Origin: Roseburia sp.
GTDB lineage: Bacteria; Bacillota; Clostridia; Oscillospirales; Ruminococcaceae
NCBI GenBank assembly: GCA_023666265.1
Contig: JAMPCH010000007.1
Span: forward strand, 1-64,000
Direction: 5' to 3'
Length of the DNA: 64,000 nucleotides
The first letter of the stretch is position 1. Each line of letters begins with the position of its first letter. This document shows positions 59,561-64,000 of this stretch, in pieces. Below the pieces are notes generated by a model. The model was not told the DNA's origin, made no database searches, and worked only from the letters and a program-made list of their open reading frames with translations. The position numbers and the translations under genes were made by a program.

Positions 59561-59977
59561 ATGGAGATCGAATTAAAGCAAAATCTAAAGGGGCTAAGGA
59601 AGCTGAACGGCTATACGCTCGAGGCGGTCGCCGAGAAGCTCGGCGTCTCGCGCCAAGCGGTCGCGAAATGGGAAAAGGGCGACAGCGTCCCCGACATCGC
59701 GAACTGTCTCGCGCTCGCCGAGCTTTATGACGTGACGCTCGATACCCTCGTCCGAAACGCGGAGAAGCGCGGCGAGCGGACGATGATCCGACCGAACGGG
59801 AAGCACGTCTTCGGTATGGTGCGCGTCAACGAAAAGGGTCAGATCACGATCCCCGCCCGTGCGCGGAAGATCTTCGGGCTCGAGAACGGAACGATGCTCC
59901 TGATCCTCGGGGACGAGGAACAGGGGATCGCCATGGTAAAGGTCGAGAGCGAGCTTCCCGAGGACGCTTTTGAATAA
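59561..59977 (+). CDS. Fusion regulator: XRE helix-turn-helix plus AbrB/SpoVT domain
   Basis: 138 residues from ATG 59561, which follows AAAGGGGTCGG; the frame is open upstream but not coding. Residues 5-60 are an HTH_3 domain (LRKLNGYTLEAVAEKLGVSRQAVAKWEKGD). Residues 85-128 (GMVRVNEKGQITIPARARKIFGLENG) are a swapped-hairpin AbrB/SpoVT domain. Both are DNA-binding, which is an unusual pairing. It is followed at once by an ABC ATPase gene, so it probably controls this exporter. No ligand domain. Confidence 0.85.
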   Translation: MEIELKQNLKGLRKLNGYTLEAVAEKLGVSRQAVAKWEKGDSVPDIANCLALAELYDVTLDTLVRNAEKRGERTMIRPNGKHVFGMVRVNEKGQITIPARARKIFGLENGTMLLILGDEEQGIAMVKVESELPEDAFE

Positions 59978-59999
59978 CACGGAAAGGAAACCAAGCGAT

Positions 60000-60740
60000 A
60001 TGAACGCGGTCGAAACCAAAAACCTCACAAAAAAATACGGAGATAAAACGGCGGTCGACGCGATCGGCTTCTCCGTCGCCGAGGGAGAGCTTTTTGCCCT
60101 CCTCGGGGTAAACGGCGCGGGGAAAACGACGACGATCCGTATGCTCTGCTGTCTCTCGAAACCCGATTCGGGCGAGGCGCTCGTTTACGGGAAAAATACC
60201 GCCGCCGACCCGAACGGGGTCAAGCGCCTCGTCGGGATCTCGACTCAAGACACCGCCGTCGCGCCGAACCTCACCGTCCGCGAAAATCTCGAATTTGCGG
60301 CGGGGATCTACGGACTTCCCAAAGAGAGGATCAAGGAAAAGGTCGCGGAGATCGTCGCGGCGTTTCACCTCGAGGAGGTCGAAAAAAGCCGCGCCAAGAC
60401 CCTCTCGGGCGGGTGGCAAAGAAAGGTCAGTATCGCCATGGCGCTCATCTCCGCGCCAAGGGTCTTGTTTCTCGACGAGCCGACGCTCGGGCTCGACGTC
60501 CTCGCGCGGCGGGAGCTTTGGCGGGTCATCGGCGAGCTAAAGGGTAAGATCACGATCGTCCTCACGACCCATTATATGGAGGAGGCGGAGGCGCTCTCCG
60601 ACCGGATCGGGATCATGGCGGGCGGGCGGCTGATCGCCTGTGGGACGCTCGCGGAGCTGGAACAAAGCTCGGGCGAAGCGGGACTGGAGAACGCGTTTAT
60701 CAAGATCGTCGAAAAATCGGGGATCAAGGGGGGAGAATAA
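60000..60740 (+). CDS. ABC transporter ATP-binding protein
   Basis: 246 residues from ATG 60000 with GGAAAGGAAACC upstream; a TTG at 59970 lies inside the regulator. Walker A GVNGAGKTT, Q-loop ISTQDTAV, signature LSGGWQRKVSIAMAL, Walker [13 protein letters not shown] and H-loop LTTHYMEEAE. The layout is that of drug or polyketide-exporter (DrrA/CcmA-like) subunits. It is the second gene of a three-gene operon. Confidence 0.92.
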   Translation: MNAVETKNLTKKYGDKTAVDAIGFSVAEGELFALLGVNGAGKTTTIRMLCCLSKPDSGEALVYGKNTAADPNGVKRLVGISTQDTAVAPNLTVRENLEFAAGIYGLPKERIKEKVAEIVAAFHLEEVEKSRAKTLSGGWQRKVSIAMALISAPRVLFLDEPTLGLDVLARRELWRVIGELKGKITIVLTTHYMEEAEALSDRIGIMAGGRLIACGTLAELEQSSGEAGLENAFIKIVEKSGIKGGE

Positions 60741-60742
60741 AA

Positions 60743-61507
60743 ATGAGACGGATTTTACTTTTTTCGGGAAGGAACATAAAAGAGATCCTCCGCGATCCGC
60801 TGAGCTATCTTTTTTGTCTCGGCTTCCCGATCGTGATGCTGATCGTGATGGCGGTCGTCAACGAGAGTATCCCGCCCGAGGCGGGGATGCATATCTTCGA
60901 GGTCGAGATGCTGACCCCGGCGGTCGCAGTCTTTGGGCTGATGTTTACGATGCTTTTCGCGGCGTTACAGGTGTCTAAGGATCGGGGCGGCTCGTTCCTG
61001 ATCCGCCTTTACGCCTCGCCGATGCGCGCCGCCGACTTTATCGCGGGCTACTTCCTCCCCTGTCTCCTGATCGCGGCGATCCAGCTCCTGCTCTGTATGC
61101 TCTGTGGGCTTGTGATCGGGGCGGTGAACGGGACGGCGCTCGATTTCGGGAACCTCCTCCTCTCGGCGCTGATCATCCTCCTCCCCGCCGCGCTTTTTAT
61201 CGGCTTCGGGATCCTGTTCGGGAGCCTTTTCAGCGATAAAGCCGCGCCCGGGCTATGCTCGATCATTATCTCGGTGGGGACGATGCTCGGCGGGGTATTT
61301 ATGGACGTCGACGCGCTCGGCGGCGTAATCTATCAAATTTGCGCCGTCCTCCCCTTTTATCATAGCGTAAAAATGGGGCGCGCCGCGCTCGCGGGCGACT
61401 TCGGCGCGGTCGCCGAGGCGCTCCCGATCGTGTTGATCTACGCCGCCGCCGTGCTGTTCCTCGCGGCGTTCGCCTTCGGTCGTAAGATGAAAGCGGATCT
61501 TTGTTAA
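60743..61507 (+). CDS. ABC-2-type permease
   Basis: 254 residues with six hydrophobic segments: about 20-38, 55-75, 105-130, 135-160, 165-185 and 225-245. The N-terminal RRILLFSGRNIKEILRDP is the amphipathic interface helix of ABC-2 permeases. It follows the ATPase by two bases. Together they form an exporter of unknown substrate. The terminator downstream ends the operon. Confidence 0.85.
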   Translation: MRRILLFSGRNIKEILRDPLSYLFCLGFPIVMLIVMAVVNESIPPEAGMHIFEVEMLTPAVAVFGLMFTMLFAALQVSKDRGGSFLIRLYASPMRAADFIAGYFLPCLLIAAIQLLLCMLCGLVIGAVNGTALDFGNLLLSALIILLPAALFIGFGILFGSLFSDKAAPGLCSIIISVGTMLGGVFMDVDALGGVIYQICAVLPFYHSVKMGRAALAGDFGAVAEALPIVLIYAAAVLFLAAFAFGRKMKADLC

Positions 61508-61549
61508 GCTTTCGTTTTGTTTTTGTTTTAATTTTTTGAGAAGGATCAA

Positions 61550-61596
61550 AAGCCCCCGCGTGCGCGTGAATTTTCACGGCAGGCGGGGGCTTCGTT
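61550..61596 (+). terminator. Terminator after the ABC operon
   Basis: AAGCCCCCGCG and CGGGGGCTT are paired around a looser inner stem (CGTGAA/TTCACG), followed by CGTTCCCTT. The T run is interrupted. Confidence 0.6.
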
Positions 61597-61611
61597 CCCT
61601 TCCGGGACGGA

Positions 61612-61640
61612 TTGACATTTTGATCATGCCGTGGTATAAT
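61612..61640 (+). promoter_or_regulatory. Consensus promoter of the toxin/immunity-like pair
   Basis: TTGACA (61612-61617), 17-base spacer, TATAAT (61635-61640), 20 bases before the start codon. It is a perfect housekeeping promoter for a short AT-rich operon. Confidence 0.85.
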
Positions 61641-61659
61641 AGAAGCGGGAAGTGAAACA

Positions 61660-62076
61660 ATGTATCGAAAAAAATCAAACTTTAAGATCGAACCGATGCC
61701 TAAAGAACAGTTGCATCGTATTGAAAAAAATTTTAAAGCGCTCGGCGGTATCATTCAATACGACGAGGAGACGGACAAGTATTTAAAAAGCAAGAATGCC
61801 GAAGCAATCACTTATAATGCCACAACAATTTTGATAAAGCGCAATGTCGGAAGAGCCGGTGTTTTTGAAGAACTCATCCATGCGACCCAATATCGCAATG
61901 GCGAAAACGACGGTACATATATCAGTCGTCTCAGATGTGAAATCGCCGCTCAAAAAAAGCTTATCAAGAACGCAAAGGCTTATCAATTAACTTCCGACGA
62001 GATCATTCAAACGAAACACGCCTTAGAAGCGTATGAAAAGGAACTACACGAATATATTAAAAACGGAGGTATATGA
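61660..62076 (+). CDS. Orphan polymorphic-toxin-like domain (putative metallopeptidase type)
   Basis: 138 residues, much AT-richer than the flanking genes. The pattern KNFKALGGIIQYDEETDKYL...NAEAITYN, then AGVFEELIHATQYRNGEND, recalls C-terminal toxin domains of Rhs/YD-repeat and phage MuF-type polymorphic toxins. The E-E-x-x-H-x-x-Q motif could bind a metal. The C-terminus is helical and basic. No secretion or delivery domain is attached, so this looks like a free toxin cassette. The next gene, two bases on, resembles its immunity protein. Activity is inference. Confidence 0.55.
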   Translation: MYRKKSNFKIEPMPKEQLHRIEKNFKALGGIIQYDEETDKYLKSKNAEAITYNATTILIKRNVGRAGVFEELIHATQYRNGENDGTYISRLRCEIAAQKKLIKNAKAYQLTSDEIIQTKHALEAYEKELHEYIKNGGI

Positions 62077-62077
62077 T

Positions 62078-62311
62078 ATGTATAGGGTTTTAGATGTTTT
62101 TCCTGTCGGTAAAATGCTTTCGGTTACTTTAGAGGGGATCTGCGAAAAAATTTCCAACGGAACAAAGCTTGTCGATAGGGAAGGGAATATTGTGATTGTA
62201 CGATCTGTTGCCATGACGAGGCATAACGACCCGTCGGACATTAAAAAAAATACGACCCTCTTAATTGAATTTTGTAACATTCAAAAAGGGGCGGAGCTGT
62301 CGATCGCTTGA
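62078..62311 (+). CDS. Putative immunity protein
   Basis: 77 residues from ATG 62078, which follows ACGGAGGTATATGAT and is preceded by the stop of the toxin-like gene. The protein is beta-rich (VLDVFPVGKMLSVTLEG...KLVDREGNIVIVRSVAM...DPSDIKKNTTLLIEFCNI) and looks like a small barrel as in EF-Tu domain II. The toxin-then-immunity order, the shared promoter and the shared AT-rich composition support a pair. Not proven. Confidence 0.5.
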   Translation: MYRVLDVFPVGKMLSVTLEGICEKISNGTKLVDREGNIVIVRSVAMTRHNDPSDIKKNTTLLIEFCNIQKGAELSIA

Positions 62312-62363
62312 GTAACAAAAGCCGTATCGGACGACGGGAAAGACACGAGAGAAGAGGTATGCA

Positions 62364-63032
62364 ATGTCACCGCAAAGCATTTCGGATTATAGCGCGGAAA
62401 GAATGAACCTTCTCCTCCTCCACGGCTTGGGTCGGGACGAAAAAAGCTGGGACGGGGTCGTCTCGCTTCTTCCCGAGGAATGGTCGATCGAGCGCCCCGC
62501 GCTCCGCGATCTCATGGACGAGGGCTTTACCTACGAAGCCTTGTATAAAAACCTGCGCGATACGGTCGAGGAGCGCGGCGCGCCGACCGCCGTATGCGGG
62601 CTTTCGCTCGGCGCGGTACTCGCGCTCAATCTCTCGTTCGACGCGCCCGCGCTCGTAAGCTCGCTCATTCTGATCGCGCCGCAATTTCAAATGCCGAAGG
62701 GAACGCTAAAGCTCCAAAGTCTCCTCTTTCGCCTCATGCCGAACCGCGCGTTTGAGGAGATCGGACTTCCCAAAAAAGGAATGATCGCGTTGACCGACTC
62801 CATGGCGCGGCTCGATTTTACCGATCGGCTCGATCGGGTAAAATGCCCCGCGCTGATCCTTTGCGGCGAGCGGGATCGTGTCAACAAAAAAGCCGCCGAA
62901 AGGCTCGGCGACCGATTACAAAACTCCGAAAGCGCGCTCGTTCCGGGCGCGGGTCACGAGGCGAACCTCGACAATCCCCGCGCCCTCGCGGAGCTTATCC
63001 TTCAAACGCTTTCATCGCGAACATATGATTGA
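62364..63032 (+). CDS. Alpha/beta-hydrolase
   Basis: 222 residues with an AGAGG ribosome binding site. The oxyanion segment is LLLHGLGRDEKSW, the nucleophile is Ser in CGLSLGAVLAL, the acid is in LCGERDRVN and the catalytic His in PGAGHEANLDNP. Substrate unknown (ester, lactone or thioester). Its last 38 bases overlap the end of thiD, which runs in the opposite direction. Confidence 0.85.
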   Translation: MSPQSISDYSAERMNLLLLHGLGRDEKSWDGVVSLLPEEWSIERPALRDLMDEGFTYEALYKNLRDTVEERGAPTAVCGLSLGAVLALNLSFDAPALVSSLILIAPQFQMPKGTLKLQSLLFRLMPNRAFEEIGLPKKGMIALTDSMARLDFTDRLDRVKCPALILCGERDRVNKKAAERLGDRLQNSESALVPGAGHEANLDNPRALAELILQTLSSRTYD

Positions 63033-63798
63033 GCGGACCCGCGCCCTGTCCAAAAGGGAGAGAAGCGCGAAGCGCCCCCGTTAGGTACGCCTTCGCCCGT
63101 TTTACGCTCTCCTCGACGGAGAGCCCTTCCGCCAGTCCGCAGGCGATCGCCGACGAGAGCGTACAGCCCGTCCCATGTGAATTTTCGGTATTTACCCGCT
63201 CGGAAACGAAGCGGGTGAATTTTTTTTCACGATAGAGGAGGTCGACCGCCTCCCCCGCGAGATGACCGCCCTTAACGAGGATCGCGCCGGGGAGCTTTTT
63301 CGCCAGCTCCTCCGCCGCGCGGCGCATCCCCGCCTCGTCCTCTGCCTTTACGCCGCAAAGCGCGAACGCCTCGGGTAAGTTCGGCGTGACGACCGTCCCG
63401 AGCGGGAGGAGGGTCCTCAGAAGCTCCTCCTCCGCGTCCTCGCCGAGAAGCCGCCGCCCGCTCGACGAAACCAAAACCGGGTCGATCACGACGTTTTTGA
63501 GCCGATACTTTAAGAGCTTCGACGCGATCACGCGGATCGCCTCGGCGCTCGCGGTCATACCGATCTTGACGCTGTCGGGACGAAGGTCGCGGATCACCGC
63601 GTCGAGCTGTTCCCCGATAAAATCCGCCGGGACGTTTAAGATCGCGCGGACGCCGACGGTATTCTGAGCGGTGAGCGCCGTGACCGCCGTCTCGGCGTAT
63701 AGCCCAAAGGCGGTGATCGTCTTGACGTCCGCCTGTATCCCCGCGCCGCCGCCGCTGTCCGACCCGGCGATCGATAAGACCCGTTTGATCTCCTTCAT
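62995..63798 (-). CDS. thiD: Hydroxymethylpyrimidine/phosphomethylpyrimidine kinase
   Basis: 267 residues from the ATG at 63798. Starts further upstream (63810, 63870) were rejected because GGAAGGGA lies directly at them or the frame is not conserved. IAGSDSGGGAGIQADVKTI, VVIDPVLVSSSGRRLL and NSHGTGCTLSSAIA match ThiD, and MTASAEAIRVIA fits too. It phosphorylates HMP to HMP-pyrophosphate for thiamine synthesis. It follows a thiE-like gene on the minus strand. No TPP riboswitch was seen in this stretch. Confidence 0.92.
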   Translation of the reverse strand: MKEIKRVLSIAGSDSGGGAGIQADVKTITAFGLYAETAVTALTAQNTVGVRAILNVPADFIGEQLDAVIRDLRPDSVKIGMTASAEAIRVIASKLLKYRLKNVVIDPVLVSSSGRRLLGEDAEEELLRTLLPLGTVVTPNLPEAFALCGVKAEDEAGMRRAAEELAKKLPGAILVKGGHLAGEAVDLLYREKKFTRFVSERVNTENSHGTGCTLSSAIACGLAEGLSVEESVKRAKAYLTGALRASLPFGQGAGPLNHMFAMKAFEG

Positions 63799-63898
63799 AC
63801 TTATGACCATTCCCTTCCTCCGGAGGCAGTTTGTGCCGAGAAGTGCAACTTTGCTACTGCCGAGGCACAAACAACGGGTTTGAAAAATCTTCGATTTT

Positions 63899-64000
63899 TC
63901 AAACTTTCTCCTCTGTCATCTCGCGACAGAGCGCCAAAAGCGCGCGGCACTCCGCCTCGATGTCCTCCGCCGAAAAGATCGCCGAGACGAGCGCCGCGCC
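63899..64000 (-). CDS. thiE: C-terminal end of a probable thiamine-phosphate synthase (partial)
   Basis: The minus strand is open from the window end to TGA at 63901-63899. The 33 residues include AALVSAIFSAEDIEAECRAL, which matches the last strand and helix of ThiE (family pattern: G-I-A-V-V-S-A-I-F/I). This fits the place directly before thiD. Only this end is visible, so the call is tentative. The 100 bases between the two genes hold two hairpins (TTTGTGCC/GGCACAAA and TTGAAAAATC/GATTTTTCAA) and no promoter I could place. Confidence 0.6.
   Translation of the reverse strand, partial: GAALVSAIFSAEDIEAECRALLALCREMTEEKV

Noticed and set aside
63799-63898. TPP riboswitch before thiD
   Set aside because: The conserved CUGAGA and ACCUGAUC-type segments are absent; only two simple hairpins are seen. 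A riboswitch could lie upstream of the operon outside the window.

Overview
The window looks like the chromosome of a GC-rich, spore-forming Bacillota bacterium of the Clostridia, probably of the Oscillospiraceae/Ruminococcaceae type. The evidence is the cotJABC spore-coat operon, the germination amidase CwlD, strong GGAGG ribosome binding sites with frequent GTG/TTG starts, YtrA-type GntR regulation, the mreBCD-PBP2-minD-mgsA cell-shape cluster, and several families of palindromic intergenic repeats. No rRNA, tRNA or CRISPR array was seen. The genus is inference.

Positions 1 to about 11,875 are the right end of a siphovirus-like prophage: tail genes, a cargo island of AT-rich accessory genes (3,200-5,870), a lysis module (a holin interrupted by an amber codon, then an amidase endolysin), membrane-anchored accessory proteins, a collagen-repeat fibre with paralogous decoration proteins, and a CD1375-type micro-protein. 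The cargo island holds a Panacea-type antitoxin gene with a MazF/PemK-like partner, a small-RNA unit, and a two-gene ComF-like phosphoribosyltransferase plus SLOG (YspA-like) operon with its own promoter. That operon is the best candidate in the window for a little-described conflict or defence system. The phage ends inside cotJC: the coat gene is cut after a conserved Glu-Asp-Met-Ala-Ala segment, suggesting a 'skin'-like insertion whose excision could rebuild cotJC.

From 12,290 to 32,000 lie cotJB and cotJA, a CPA2-type antiporter, a TetR-controlled ABC exporter, tyrA, a XerC/D-like recombinase, a LysM-G5-M23 envelope peptidase, a DinB-like protein, MetRS (atypical), GltX, a GH13 amylase and glycogen phosphorylase. 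From 32,100 to 41,700 are two TrkA-type regulators, two metallo-hydrolases, trpS, a MocR/LysN-type aminotransferase, a ComFB-SCP2 operon, an AAA ATPase, a secreted beta-helix protein, mgsA and minD. From 41,900 to 46,800 is the PBP2-mreDCB block on the minus strand. From 47,285 to 53,100 are an AraC regulator, a YtrA-YtrB-like ABC operon, smpB and hypothetical genes. From 53,400 to 59,300 are a flavodoxin-like protein, a GNAT enzyme, two Ser/Thr-linker lipoproteins (serine hydrolase and CapA-like), cwlD and radA. From 59,560 on are a regulator fusing XRE and AbrB domains with its ABC exporter, an AT-rich orphan toxin/immunity-like pair, an alpha/beta hydrolase, thiD and the end of a probable thiE.

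Many genes are in tightly overlapping operons (ATGA or TTGA junctions). At least three repeat families of MITE or palindrome type punctuate the intergenic spaces: a 160-bp element in two copies, a 224-299-bp element with 16-bp terminal repeats in two copies, and a multi-hairpin element between mreB and mreC.
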